DNA of 64,000 bases from the NCBI GenBank assembly GCA_030826945.1, contig JAPQLC010000007.1, forward strand, positions 38,681 to 102,680, written 5' to 3'. Shown in pieces: positions 45,607-54,688 of the stretch. The translations under genes and the position numbers were made by a program. Position 1 is the first letter of the stretch. Each line of letters begins with the position of its first letter. The notes below the pieces were generated by a model, which saw only the letters and a list, made by a program, of their open reading frames with translations, made no database searches and was not told the origin of the DNA. This DNA comes from Candidatus Thiobius zoothamnicola. GTDB lineage: Bacteria; Pseudomonadota; Gammaproteobacteria; Chromatiales; Chromatiaceae.

Positions 45607-45876
45607 TTAGTAGCGACCATGCTTTGGTTTTGACTCGCGTGGGCGCGCTTCGTTCACTTTAAGGTTACGGTTGTTCAGCGAGCTGCCATCCAATGCTTTG
45701 ATTGCATTTTGGGCTTCACCATTGTCACCCATTTCAACGAAACCAAAGCCTTTTGACCGGCCTGTCTCACGATCCATAATGACACTCGCTTTGTCTACCG
45801 TCCCATGCGCCGAAAATAGCTCTTGTAAATCACCGTCGGTTGCACTATACGGCAGATTGCCTACATAAATATTCAT
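45607..45876 (-). CDS. Small RNA-binding protein, single RRM
   Basis: An 89-aa glycine-poor RRM protein. RNP2 is MNIYVGNLPYSA and RNP1 is KGFGFVEM, in the context RETGRSKGFGFVEMGDNGEA, with a short basic tail ending PKHGRY. Such proteins in cyanobacteria and proteobacteria are often cold-induced and act as RNA chaperones or RNA-localising factors. The long leader upstream has no strong Shine-Dalgarno. Role here not determined. Confidence 0.9.
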   Translation of the reverse strand: MNIYVGNLPYSATDGDLQELFSAHGTVDKASVIMDRETGRSKGFGFVEMGDNGEAQNAIKALDGSSLNNRNLKVNEARPRESKPKHGRY

Positions 45877-46133
45877 TCAAATTGTCTCAATAACGTACGT
45901 TGTGTAACTCATGCCGCCGGTCAGCCAAACGTACAAATCCGCCGGAAGCGCCAAAGCTGTCAGCTATGCATAACAGTCTACCCTATATTGACAGCCTACC
46001 TAGACATATTTATGACGAATTGATGATAATTTGGTTTTATGCCAATAAGCATTTTGAATGGCTGGATATTAGCCGCTGTAATTGATAGGAATTAAGCATG
46101 ATTAATACGCTTTTGGGCTCTTAGTGATTTTTT

Positions 46134-46883
46134 ATGGAATGGTGGCAGATATTGGTTCTTGCGTCAGTCGGTGTGCTTGCCGGTTGGTTGAATGTCATGG
46201 CCGGAGGCGGCTCATTACTCACGATTCCACTGATGTTGTTTATGGGGATTCCCGGGCCGGTCGCCAATGGCACTAACCGGATTGCAATTCTGGCGCAGAA
46301 TATTTCTGCGGTCTCGGTGTTTTTTCGTAGTGGTTTCGCCGACCTCAAGCTAAGTTTCTCTTTGGCGGCGATGGCGACCCTTGGTGCGATCGTCGGAGCT
46401 AATCTGGGAGTGCAGCTTGAAGGCGTCTGGTTTAACCGCTTGTTGGCGTTGACCATGTTAGGCGTATTGGTGGTGATGTGGCGGGGTGGCATGGATAAGC
46501 CAGAGGAAGGAGATGCCGAGAGTCGGCCCAGGCATTTGCTGATTGGCCATATCCTGATGATTGGCGCAGGGTTCTGGGGGGGCTTGATTCAGGTTGGTGT
46601 TGGTTTCTTGTTGATGCCGATTTTACACCGTGTTCTGGGCTTGAATATGGTGTTGACCAATATGCATAAGGTCACCATCGTATTGATGTACACCGTCGTC
46701 GCTTTGCTGATTTATGCTTCCCAGCTTGAATTGTTGTGGTGGGCTGGATTGGGATTGGCGGCTGGCAATGCGCTGGGCGGTTTTTTTGGTGCGCGCACCA
46801 CTATCGTTCATGGCGATGTCTGGGTTAAGCGCGTATTGTATGTCGTCTTGGTGGTATTCAGCATTAAGCTGTTATTTTGGTAG
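46134..46883 (+). CDS. TauE/SafE-family membrane permease
   Basis: A 249-aa protein with about seven to eight membrane spans. The two internally related halves of the family are visible: GVLAGWLNVMAGGGSLLTIPLML with PGPVANGTNRIAI, and HILMIGAGFWGGLIQVGVGF with VLTNMHKVTIVLMY. Family members export sulfite, sulfoacetate or other organosulfur anions. A role in exporting sulfite or thiosulfate from sulfur oxidation is possible, but the gene is not in the fcc cluster. Substrate is inferred only. Confidence 0.82.
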   Translation: MEWWQILVLASVGVLAGWLNVMAGGGSLLTIPLMLFMGIPGPVANGTNRIAILAQNISAVSVFFRSGFADLKLSFSLAAMATLGAIVGANLGVQLEGVWFNRLLALTMLGVLVVMWRGGMDKPEEGDAESRPRHLLIGHILMIGAGFWGGLIQVGVGFLLMPILHRVLGLNMVLTNMHKVTIVLMYTVVALLIYASQLELLWWAGLGLAAGNALGGFFGARTTIVHGDVWVKRVLYVVLVVFSIKLLFW

Positions 46884-46958
46884 GCTATGCGTGGAGATTT
46901 GGGCGGCGTTAGGCCGCCAGTGTAATGACCCGATAAGCTTATGGTGAGGAGTGATGGT

Positions 46959-47249
46959 TCAGGCGTCGTCTTGTAACCATTGTTGTAAAGTTTCAATTAG
47001 CTGGCGCGCCTGGTCGGGGCTTGAGATGTTGAATTTGGATTTTTGTTGGTATTCCCCGTTACGTTTTTGGTAGCGACGAATGGAGTATTTGTCTTTGCTG
47101 TAGCATTCTTTGCGTGCGTCCCAATCTTGATAGCGGTATAGGATTGTGGTCCATGCGCCTCTGGATAAGATGCATTTATCCAGTTCCTTGACGACTTCAA
47201 TGCCCCCTTCGCTATAGTTAATCGTTAACTCTTCCGGCGTATTACTCAT
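46959..47249 (-). CDS. Conserved-looking small protein of unknown function
   Basis: A 96-aa soluble protein that starts MSNTPEELTINYSEGGIEVV, then ELDKCILSRGAWTTILYRYQ, a very basic/aromatic middle (YSKDKYSIRRYQKRNGEYQQ) and SSPDQARQLIETLQQWL at the end. I do not recognise the family. The ATG at 47249 lies 2 nt after the stop of the ankyrin lipoprotein gene upstream, so the two are translationally linked and may act together. The composition is normal for the region, with no sign of transfer. Confidence 0.65.
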   Translation of the reverse strand: MSNTPEELTINYSEGGIEVVKELDKCILSRGAWTTILYRYQDWDARKECYSKDKYSIRRYQKRNGEYQQKSKFNISSPDQARQLIETLQQWLQDDA

Positions 47250-47251
47250 CA

Positions 47252-47902
47252 CTAATTCAATTCTCCGTTCGCGCCATAGCGCAGTAAGCGTTGTTCGATT
47301 TGTTGCAAGTTCTTCATTCTGGCGATCCGCAGAGCGGATAGTCCTTGCGCATCACGAGCGTCCACATCGGCGCCCAGTTGGATTAAATATCCCACCAAAC
47401 GGTGATTGCCTTGGCCCACCGCTATGAGTAACGGGGTTCTGCCGTCAGCATCTGTGCTTTCCAGATTGCCGCCTTGCTCGACTAAAAAGTGAACGATATC
47501 ACGATCCGTCGTTTGTTGTTCAGCGACCAATAATAATAACCGGGAGGCATCAAATTCGGCACCAGCTTGGCGTAGAATCTGTGCGGCTTGAATGCGTCCG
47601 GCTAATATCGCTAAATCAATGGGGCTTTTTCCATACTGATCCTGGACATTCAATGTTGCCTGATGACTGAGCAAGTGTTGCAGCAGGATAGTGCGTCCTT
47701 TGTCCGCTGCTTCGTGCATTGGGTAACGTCCATTGGGAAAAGGTGCGTTAATATCAGCTCCCCAATGGATGTGCCGCTCCAACTGGTCAATATCACCGCG
47801 TTGTACGGCTAAATATAGTGAGATCGTTGGTTTATCCAATGCATCACAAGCGAGTAAAAAAACACTTAAAGCCGCCAGTCGTAGGAAAGCAAATGCTGGC
47901 AC
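47252..47902 (-). CDS. Ankyrin-repeat lipoprotein
   Basis: A 216-aa protein starting at GTG 47902, fixed by an ideal AGGAGG 6 nt upstream; the longer frame to 47959 is not supported. The N-terminus is a lipoprotein signal (FLRLAALSVFLLAC, lipobox LLAC), then about five ankyrin repeats: GDIDQLERHIHWGADINAP, GKSPIDLAILAGRIQAAQIL, GRTPLLIAVGQGNHRLVGYL and ALRIARMKNLQQIE. It should be anchored in the envelope and bind a protein partner, perhaps the small protein encoded directly after it. tRNA-Ile lies upstream in the opposite direction. Confidence 0.82.
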   Translation of the reverse strand: MPAFAFLRLAALSVFLLACDALDKPTISLYLAVQRGDIDQLERHIHWGADINAPFPNGRYPMHEAADKGRTILLQHLLSHQATLNVQDQYGKSPIDLAILAGRIQAAQILRQAGAEFDASRLLLLVAEQQTTDRDIVHFLVEQGGNLESTDADGRTPLLIAVGQGNHRLVGYLIQLGADVDARDAQGLSALRIARMKNLQQIEQRLLRYGANGELN

Positions 47903-48058
47903 AGTATTCCTCCTAGATTCAGCAAATGATATGATAGCCTGATATTGATTGTTCAGCATGGCTTTAGAGGCATTTTATCGCAGACGCTTTGGGTTCCATG
48001 TTTGAGAGATCAAACTATTGATGACAGCTTAATTTCGGTATGTCTATAGCCAGTTTAA

Positions 48059-48134
<76 letters not shown>

Positions 48135-48265
48135 TACTAATGGTGTCCCACCAACGGTTGGCCATTGTCTCGAATTTGCGGATTTCGTTGAGTTTTATGT
48201 TGGCGTGACCGTGGGAAGTGGCAGATTCCTATAAAATTTGCGGTATATGCCGCTATTGCCTCAAG

Positions 48266-48565
48266 TTAAACAACTCCCGGAAAGTTTCGGGGAATGTCTC
48301 TTAAAATCACAGTTACTTTGTCCAACTTATTTTGCAATATCATTTCATCGGGGCTGGCAAACTCACGAGATGAAATGATTGGATAGGTAAATTTATTATC
48401 ACCTAACTGAGATTTTGGATTAATGCCATTCTCGGCGTGTTTTTTAATAAACTCTATCTGATCTTTTATAGAGTTTAACGCATCATTAGAACCATTCTTT
48501 GAGATTAAATTCTCGATTTCATCCAGTGCATTATTCGATGCTTCTAAAAGTGGATCTAGCTTCAT
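48266..48565 (-). CDS. Candidate immunity protein of the adjacent toxin
   Basis: A 99-aa acidic, helical protein (MKLDPLLEASNNALDEIENL, then SIKDQIEFIKKHAENG). I recognise no family. Its ATG shares one base with the TAA stop of the toxin-like gene upstream (TAATG), the tight coupling expected of toxin-immunity pairs. Base composition is clearly A+T-richer than the housekeeping genes around it, like its partner. The role as immunity protein is inferred only from this arrangement. Confidence 0.6.
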   Translation of the reverse strand: MKLDPLLEASNNALDEIENLISKNGSNDALNSIKDQIEFIKKHAENGINPKSQLGDNKFTYPIISSREFASPDEMILQNKLDKVTVILRDIPRNFPGVV

Positions 48566-49488
48566 TATCCATCTCCAAATATATTGAGTTTTATACAATC
48601 TGTTTTGACGCGATTCTTCTTATGAGTCCAGGTATCGACAACTGATTTAGCAACTCCTTTTAGCCCTTTTCCCTTGGGAGATTTAAAGGATTTATAAGCT
48701 CTACCCTCATTACTTAGACCAAGTGTGGTTGCAGGTTGATTTCCAATAGGATCAAACCAATTGCCAGGATAACCATGGCCCCTTACATATTGGCCCATCA
48801 TTTCAGGAGGCGGAAATGACACAACCTCTATTGGTTTAGTTAAATCGAAGCCACCGTCAACTGTTCCGTCTTTACTACCTATTGCTGTTTCAATTTGAGT
48901 ATCGGTAAAATGATTTTCTTCCATGAATTCTTTTGCGACTCGTTTTCTGGCTTCCATTTGTTCAAGGCTGGCACCTTCTGATTTTGCTAGCTTTGTATCA
49001 TCATCTTCAGGAGGGTGATCGCCTCCACCTTGATCGCTTCCAGTTTCTTTCGGTTTCGTATCATTCACTTGCTTAGCGGGAAGAGGATTTTGTTTTACTT
49101 GATGCTTTTGCTTGCCAGAAGCATCGTTTCTATCTAACTTATGAGGTACATGATTCGTTAATTGAAGGGGAATATTCTCTTTGATTTCTCCATTCTCGTC
49201 ATAAATACTTAATTCTTCTGGTGCTTGATGAGAGTTTACTAAAACAGCCAGGAGTCCTTCTTCTATATGTCTTCTGAAGATCGAGGGATTTCTTAATAAG
49301 GGGTTGAATAGGTATTGAGAGTTGAATGAGTGTTCATGGAAAGCCCTGATAGCTTCTTTAGAGATAAATTTCGGATTTAATACACGTTTTACTTCATATC
49401 TATTAATATAAATACTCTTTTTCATGTAAAAACAGAATGGTTTGTCTCTAAGGAGCTTTGAGTAAATCTCTGTTATTTTTCTGGGCAC
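48565..49488 (-). CDS. Polymorphic-toxin-type protein with C-terminal toxin domain
   Basis: A 307-aa A+T-rich protein. Residues 1-110 are of unknown fold; a low-complexity linker rich in Gly, Pro and Asp follows (about 125-175, with SDQGGGDHPPEDDD); then a helical part and a C-terminal domain (about 210-307) with VVSFPPPEMMGQYV, YPGNWFDPIGNQPATTLG and EGRAYKSF. From memory this last block resembles polymorphic toxin type 46-like domains; no search was possible. No signal peptide, PAAR, Rhs or other trafficking domain is visible. The start is unsure: GTG 49488 or ATG 49425, both without Shine-Dalgarno. A small gene overlapping its stop would be the immunity partner. Confidence 0.6.
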   Translation of the reverse strand: MPRKITEIYSKLLRDKPFCFYMKKSIYINRYEVKRVLNPKFISKEAIRAFHEHSFNSQYLFNPLLRNPSIFRRHIEEGLLAVLVNSHQAPEELSIYDENGEIKENIPLQLTNHVPHKLDRNDASGKQKHQVKQNPLPAKQVNDTKPKETGSDQGGGDHPPEDDDTKLAKSEGASLEQMEARKRVAKEFMEENHFTDTQIETAIGSKDGTVDGGFDLTKPIEVVSFPPPEMMGQYVRGHGYPGNWFDPIGNQPATTLGLSNEGRAYKSFKSPKGKGLKGVAKSVVDTWTHKKNRVKTDCIKLNIFGDG

Positions 49489-49647
49489 GTAGATGCGGTG
49501 AGGGGTAGAGCCTATTTAATGTTATAGGGCGGCATAATTTACATGCCTATCCGTTTAACTTGGATACACTCTTCCGTAAGAGTGATTCTCATCCCTGAGC
49601 TAAGCAAATAGACATGATTTACTTTTCTGGAGAAAGGCAGCTTTTGA

Positions 49648-50568
49648 CTACTTCCTGACTTCTTCGCCAATTTGCGCTGCTGTTTTGCCTTGTTTATTGG
49701 TCAGGCTTTCATCGACGCCATGCCGCAATAACAAGTCAACCGCTTTTCTTTCGCCAGCTTTCGTCGCAATCATCAACGCGGTCATGCCGTCTTCGTCCTG
49801 TATATTGGGATCGGCTTTGTTATCCAATAGTATTTGCATCAATTCGATGTTGCCGTTATCCGCCGCGATATCCAGCGCAGTAACGCCCATTTCATCACGC
49901 TTGTTAATGTTGACGCCTGCGCCTTGGTCAAGCAGAACCAATAAGGCTTCCTTGTTGTTTTTCTCAATGGCGTGCATTAATGGGGTTTTCCCGTTATTGT
50001 TCGCCAGGCAAGGCTCCATTGCTCTGCTGTATTTAAATAATGCTTTAATCACATCCATGTGGCCATTGCCGACGGCGTACATTAATGCGGTATTGCCTTT
50101 TCTGTCTGACACTCTGGCGTCGGCACCGAATTCAAGCAGTTGGGCGACAATCACATCGTGTCCCAGTTTTGCGGCGATCATGAGCGCGTTCCAGCCAGCG
50201 CGGGTGCGGTCATGCACATTGGCACCCATTTCAACCAACATGGCAGAGATCTCGCTGAAACCGTTTTCGGCGGCATAAATCAGAGAGGTCTCGCCAAATT
50301 GAGTACGAATATTGGGATCAGCGCCATAGGCGAGTAATAAGGCGATTGCTTCAATATGGCCTTCTTCCGTCGCTCGCATCAGCGCTGTTTTGCCATATCG
50401 ACTGGGAGACTCAATATCCACTTCCTGGCGCAGCAGTTCTTCCATGGCTTGAATATCGCCGAATGAGGCTGCTTCGCGGAATTCAATCTCCAGGTCGTTT
50501 TCATGGGCGGCGAAAACCGTTGTCGTACTCAGACATAGCGTCAATAAAAGTCGTGTTAACCATTTCAT
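49648..50568 (-). CDS. Periplasmic ankyrin-repeat protein
   Basis: A 306-aa protein with a Sec signal peptide (MKWLTRLLLTLCLSTTTVFA, cleaved before AHEND) and eight or so ankyrin repeats through to the end: YGKTALMRATEEGHIEAIAL, FGETSLIYAAENGFSEISAM, GWNALMIAAKLGHDVIVAQL, GNTALMYAVGNGHMDVIKAL, DGMTALMIATKAGERKAVDL. The ATG follows the stop of the NapC-type gene with no gap (TAAATG), so it is coupled to the cytochrome cluster. Likely a periplasmic scaffold or partner for a redox protein; the partner is unknown. Confidence 0.83.
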   Translation of the reverse strand: MKWLTRLLLTLCLSTTTVFAAHENDLEIEFREAASFGDIQAMEELLRQEVDIESPSRYGKTALMRATEEGHIEAIALLLAYGADPNIRTQFGETSLIYAAENGFSEISAMLVEMGANVHDRTRAGWNALMIAAKLGHDVIVAQLLEFGADARVSDRKGNTALMYAVGNGHMDVIKALFKYSRAMEPCLANNNGKTPLMHAIEKNNKEALLVLLDQGAGVNINKRDEMGVTALDIAADNGNIELMQILLDNKADPNIQDEDGMTALMIATKAGERKAVDLLLRHGVDESLTNKQGKTAAQIGEEVRK

Positions 50569-51117
50569 TTAGGTGTTTCCCGTTTCTTCTTCCGGCTCTT
50601 CGTGAGCAATACCTGTATGACAGTCAATACAGGTTTCGCCACGTTCTATTGCTCTTTCATGTTTTTTCGCAGCGACACGGTCTTGTTCGCTAAAGTCCAT
50701 ATGAGCAAATTCATGGCAATTACGGCATTCTCTTGAATCCGTCGCCCGCATTTTATCCCATACCCGATTCGCCATATCCCAGCGGTGCGCCTCGTACTTT
50801 TCCGGCGTATCAATGGTACCCATAATTTCATGCCAGACATCTTTGGCCGCTAGAATCTTTGCCTTCATTTTGGGGAAAAATTCTTTTGGGACATGGCAGT
50901 CTGCGCAACCGGCATGTACGCCGGTTCGTCCTTTCCAGTGGACGGTATCTTGCAGTTCCGTCAAATTGACTTGCATGGTATGGCAGGATGTACAAAATTC
51001 CGTAGTGTTCGTGTATTCCAGCGCGGCGCTGAATGCGGCTGAGAAAATGATGCCTAAGGTGAAAATCAGTGTGGCGATCAGCCCGTATTTTTTTGCTTTT
51101 CCGGAAAAAACTGACAT
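50569..51117 (-). CDS. Tetrahaem NapC/NirT-family membrane cytochrome c
   Basis: A 182-aa protein with one N-terminal membrane anchor (LIATLIFTLGIIFSAAF) and four CxxCH haem sites: CTSCHTM, CADCHV, CRNCHEF and CIDCHTG. Spacing and the Met after the first haem fit the NapC/NirT quinol dehydrogenase family, which passes electrons between the quinone pool and periplasmic redox proteins. AGGAGGG lies before the ATG. No nap, nir or nrf reductase is in the window. Next to sulfide dehydrogenase it could move electrons from FccAB toward quinone or the reverse; this is inference. Confidence 0.85.
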   Translation of the reverse strand: MSVFSGKAKKYGLIATLIFTLGIIFSAAFSAALEYTNTTEFCTSCHTMQVNLTELQDTVHWKGRTGVHAGCADCHVPKEFFPKMKAKILAAKDVWHEIMGTIDTPEKYEAHRWDMANRVWDKMRATDSRECRNCHEFAHMDFSEQDRVAAKKHERAIERGETCIDCHTGIAHEEPEEETGNT

Positions 51118-51262
51118 GAATAAAACCCTCCTAGGGAATTAGATTTTAGAGTCGTCGCACATGGGGTGGTAATGAGGCGCTTAGTCTTTTTTTGACGTTA
51201 TCCCATGCAAGACTGGCGTAGTTGGTAAGAAGTAGACTTTTTCTCCAAAACGACAATTTTTA

Positions 51263-52012
51263 CTATTGCGTACTTAATATGTTTTGTTGAATTCTAGGTG
51301 CCGTTAATATTCCATTTTTGAAATCCGGATTTCTCCACCCTGGCTTAGCCAACATGCTATTTTCCGGTTTTAATCGGGAGGTGTAATCGGCGATAGCTTT
51401 AATATCCTGGTGATTAAATCCTTTGAGTTGTTTCACCATTTTATCATCAGCATTTCTGCGTTTGCCTTTTTTGATCCATTTCATTTGTCTTTTCACGTAG
51501 GCGAAATGTTGCCCTTGAATACGAGGAATGAATTTTTCTGGATCACCTTCTCCGTTTTCACCGTGGCATTTTGTGCAGTTTTGTTGATACAGTTGTTTGC
51601 CATGTTCAAGGTTTCTGCCAGGACCGAGGCCGTTTGCTGGGGTCATGGGAAGTTGTTCAATGTAAGCAGAAACATCGGCGATAGCCTGAGCACCGGAGAG
51701 AATGCGTCCTTGGGTGAAAGGCAGCATGGTGGGGTTGTCTCGGTTGTTGGCGCGGATGTCCGCCAATTGCTTCATCGTGATATTGGCGTGTTGCCCTGCG
51801 ATTTGCGGGAAACGACCAGATTCAGACCCCCAGCCTTCTGGAGTGTGACACAAGGCGCAGGTTCTGTAGATTCTTTTTCCGTTCTCCAGGTTTGGCGCTA
51901 AAGATAACGCCTTATCGGTTTCGGTATCCGAAATATCTGTTCCGGCTATTGATAATGTTGGCAAAGCCAGGCATATCAAGGAAATGAGCTTGGTTAGTGG
52001 GTTTCTTTTCAT
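51263..52012 (-). CDS. Dihaem cytochrome c (c4-like)
   Basis: A 249-aa secreted cytochrome with signal peptide MKRNPLTKLISLICLALPTLSIA and two CxxCH sites: YRTCALCHTPEGWG and NCTKCHGENGEG. The two halves are related (each has G-x-PQI/R-I-x-GQH, then MLPF or MVKQL) as in cytochrome c4. It would act as a soluble electron carrier, plausibly between FccAB, the NapC-type protein and a terminal oxidase. It lies 145 nt upstream of the NapC-type gene on the same strand. Confidence 0.83.
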   Translation of the reverse strand: MKRNPLTKLISLICLALPTLSIAGTDISDTETDKALSLAPNLENGKRIYRTCALCHTPEGWGSESGRFPQIAGQHANITMKQLADIRANNRDNPTMLPFTQGRILSGAQAIADVSAYIEQLPMTPANGLGPGRNLEHGKQLYQQNCTKCHGENGEGDPEKFIPRIQGQHFAYVKRQMKWIKKGKRRNADDKMVKQLKGFNHQDIKAIADYTSRLKPENSMLAKPGWRNPDFKNGILTAPRIQQNILSTQ

Positions 52013-52253
52013 TTTTTCATTGATAGGTAAAAAGTCATGATAAACCTACTATAGGGAGGCCCAGTTTGTTCTCTATATTTTTTTAGGGTTTTTTATGATT
52101 CAACAAGTGGTGGGGCAGGGGAGGATTGCTGTCTGTACTGGAAAGCATCTTGTTTTAAGATTTTGGAAGGAGGGGCGGTCAATGTGGATAGGGTAGACAG
52201 GCATTGTCAACCCACTCCCAATAGGCCGCTTGTCACAGAAAGCGTGTTGCATA

Positions 52254-52306
52254 CAAAAAACAGAGAAATTCTGGTCAATCGTTCATCCATTCGACCAGAA
52301 TTCTCT
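52254..52306 (-). terminator. Rho-independent terminator of fccAB
   Basis: AGAGAAATTCTGGTC (52262-52276) pairs with GACCAGAATTCTCT (52293-52306), about 14 bp with one bulge. On the minus strand the stem is followed by a T-run (TTTTTT, 52255-52260 region). It lies 19 nt after the fccB stop and separates fccAB from the dihaem cytochrome. The rest of the gap 52013-52253 shows no gene. Confidence 0.8.
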
Positions 52307-52324
52307 TGTTTTATAATGGCTTAA

Positions 52325-53626
52325 TCAGCCGAAAGCATCATGAGTGATGTTTTCAAACCAACTGTAGGCGTACTGCACTTCGCGTTTCCTTTGTTTTGCG
52401 CTGGCGTTTTTCGGTGTCAAGCCGCCGGAAACCTTGTTGATTTTTGGCGTGCCTTTTTCTTTATCTGTGCCTAGCTCATACACCGCCGCGACGGAAATGC
52501 CATAGTCTTTGCCAACAATGCTGTAGCAAGTGTTGACATAGGATGGATCCGCCATTTCCGTGCCTTGCAGTGCCGCTACCACCGCTGCGGCGCACACCTT
52601 GCCTTGTGAGTTGGCGGCGTAACCGGATTTTGGCATGCCTGTGGCGATGCTGGCGTCGCCGATGATATGCACATCTTTGCTGAGCTTGGATTCGAAGGTT
52701 TTCAGGTCAATGGGGCACCAGCCTTTGCTACTCGCCAAACCGGCATTCAAGGCGATTTTTCCGGCGGTTTGCGGTGGAATGATATTCAATACGTCTGCTT
52801 TGATTTCATCGCCAAATTCCGTGATGACCGTTTTTGTTGAGGCATCCACTTCAACAACGCCGGCTTCTTCGGCTTGCCCCCGCCATTCGATTAAGCTGTC
52901 GTCAGTGCCATAACCGTACAGATCTTTCCAACCCTGCGTGAATAAACCTTGTTTGGAGAACCCTGGTTTTGGGTCCAGAATCAGGATTTTCGATTTGGGC
53001 TTATGATTTTTCAGATAGTGCGCAATTTGACTGGCGCGCTCGTAAGGTCCGGGCGGACAGCGGAATGGATTGGGTGGCGGAGCGATCACGACAGTGCCGC
53101 CATCTTTCATCGCTTCCAATTGGTTGCGCAGGATTCGGGTTTGCTCGCCAGCTTTCCAGGCATGCGGGATATCGTTGGCGACTGTCGCATTGTAGCCTTC
53201 AATCGTATCCCATTTAAAATCAATGCCCGGAGCGACAATCAGTTTGTCGTAAGGGAATTTGCCGCCTTTGGTGGAGACTTTCTTACTGTCCGCATCAATA
53301 CCGGTCACTTCGTCAATGACGACTTTAATGCCGTGTTTTTTCAGGCCGTCATAGCCAAACTTGATGGAGTCCAGATTGCGTTCCCCGCCTAATACCTCGT
53401 TACTCATGTAGCACGTATAGTAATAGGGGTTTTTCTCGATCAGCGTCACCTGGATGCTTGGATCCATTTTGCGGATATATTTCGCCGTTACCGCGCCGCC
53501 GGTGCCGCCGCCAACCACGACGACTTTAGCCCCTGCGCCGAAGGCGATATGAGGAACGCCAAAAATACCCAGTGCGGTTGCGCCGCTGGATGCTTTCAGG
53601 AAACTTCTGCGTGAAATGTTCGACAT
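52325..53626 (-). CDS. fccB: Sulfide dehydrogenase flavoprotein subunit
   Basis: FAD subunit of flavocytochrome c sulfide dehydrogenase, which oxidises sulfide in the periplasm and passes electrons to the haem subunit. 433 aa. A Tat signal ([20 protein letters not shown]) exports it folded. The Rossmann motif [19 protein letters not shown] is followed by [14 protein letters not shown], where one active-site Cys lies, and [20 protein letters not shown]; the C-terminus is the FCSD flavin-binding domain. GGAGGTTATT precedes the ATG. fccA lies 20 nt upstream and a terminator follows. Confidence 0.93.
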   Translation of the reverse strand: MSNISRRSFLKASSGATALGIFGVPHIAFGAGAKVVVVGGGTGGAVTAKYIRKMDPSIQVTLIEKNPYYYTCYMSNEVLGGERNLDSIKFGYDGLKKHGIKVVIDEVTGIDADSKKVSTKGGKFPYDKLIVAPGIDFKWDTIEGYNATVANDIPHAWKAGEQTRILRNQLEAMKDGGTVVIAPPPNPFRCPPGPYERASQIAHYLKNHKPKSKILILDPKPGFSKQGLFTQGWKDLYGYGTDDSLIEWRGQAEEAGVVEVDASTKTVITEFGDEIKADVLNIIPPQTAGKIALNAGLASSKGWCPIDLKTFESKLSKDVHIIGDASIATGMPKSGYAANSQGKVCAAAVVAALQGTEMADPSYVNTCYSIVGKDYGISVAAVYELGTDKEKGTPKINKVSGGLTPKNASAKQRKREVQYAYSWFENITHDAFG

Positions 53627-53646
53627 GTGAATAACCTCCGCCCTTT

Positions 53647-54249
53647 TTATTGTTGGCTAATGTAGTAGTGAGTCAGTGCGTCAAACCCTTCCAGGCCAGC
53701 TTTTTTATGCACTTTCTTCAAATTTTTAGCCATTTTCTTCGTGGCTTCCCGCGAACCGTCATTGTAATCTTCGAAGCTGTAATCCAGATAAGCTTTCCAT
53801 TGGCCGGCGAGGATGCCTGAGCCGTCCACGTCAATAGTGCCGCCTTCTTCATGGCACTTGTCGCAATATTTCTTGTGCAGTTTTTTACCCATTCTGGCTT
53901 TTTTAGGGTCAAATTCCTGCCCTTGCGCCTTTTGGTGTTCTTGCGCGGCGAAAAACCTGGCCATCAGGGCGATGTCTTCGTCGGAATAACCTTTGGTGAT
54001 ACGCTCCATAATGGTGGATGGGCGTTCGCCAGATTTAAACGCTAACATGGCGTCAGTGAATGTGTCCTCCGCCATACCGGCGATGGTGGGTGAGGCGGGG
54101 CCGACGCTGACGCCATCCATACCATGACAGCCAGCGCAGGTGTAACTCAGCATTTTGGATCGTGCGTCGTCGTCAGCCAGTGCCATGGAAGGGCCAAAAG
54201 TGACGCCGAGCGTGACAAGCAAAGCAGAAAGGGCGATTTTATGCCTCAT
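53647..54249 (-). CDS. fccA: Sulfide dehydrogenase dihaem cytochrome subunit
   Basis: A 200-aa secreted cytochrome, signal peptide [22 protein letters not shown]. Two haem sites: [15 protein letters not shown] and [13 protein letters not shown]. Size and di-haem layout match FccA of Allochromatium-type flavocytochrome c. It precedes fccB by 20 nt, the usual order. A strong GGAGGAAAT lies before the ATG, and TATAAC on the minus strand at 54277-54282 may be the -10 element. Loss of one haem, seen in some mono-haem relatives, is not the case here. Confidence 0.9.
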   Translation of the reverse strand: MRHKIALSALLVTLGVTFGPSMALADDDARSKMLSYTCAGCHGMDGVSVGPASPTIAGMAEDTFTDAMLAFKSGERPSTIMERITKGYSDEDIALMARFFAAQEHQKAQGQEFDPKKARMGKKLHKKYCDKCHEEGGTIDVDGSGILAGQWKAYLDYSFEDYNDGSREATKKMAKNLKKVHKKAGLEGFDALTHYYISQQ

Positions 54250-54688
54250 ATGATTTCCTCCGTCTATTTTCGTAATGTTATAGCGGAAAATGGCTTTTTC
54301 ATGCGGGCATGGAGGTTTGGCATGTCACCCTGCCGCCTGGATTGAAAATTGAACAAATTCCACATTTGCCTCCTATTAAGGCGGGTATTGATTTTAGCTA
54401 TTCTTTGGCTTTTCGCAATTCAATATTTTTGTGGTGGTTTAAAATTCGTGTTCGCTACCAGAATAATTTGACTGGTATCTTGAAAAGCCTGATTGATCAT
54501 CTTATGGTTGGGAACTTAGGGGTTATCGACGTTATTCAGTGAGTTTCAACTGTTTTTTGCCTCTGCATTGTGGTGCATTGATGAATTCAATTAACGCCAA
54601 ATAACCATGATTAATTCCTGGTGATCATGAGCAATTCACCACAATTTCCTCAACCCGGCAGGGTGCAAAGCTTAACCTGGATGCATTT
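54250..54688. other. Intergenic region between fccA and the ABC transporter
   Basis: 439 bases between divergent operons. It holds the fccA Shine-Dalgarno and a candidate -10 (54277-54282, minus strand). A 77-codon frame at 54309-54542 has no Shine-Dalgarno or recognisable product and I do not count it as a gene. Nothing else stands out. Confidence 0.45.

Noticed and set aside
54309..54542. 77-codon plus-strand frame upstream of the ABC transporter
   Set aside because: No Shine-Dalgarno, no family look, and A+T-rich intergenic composition.
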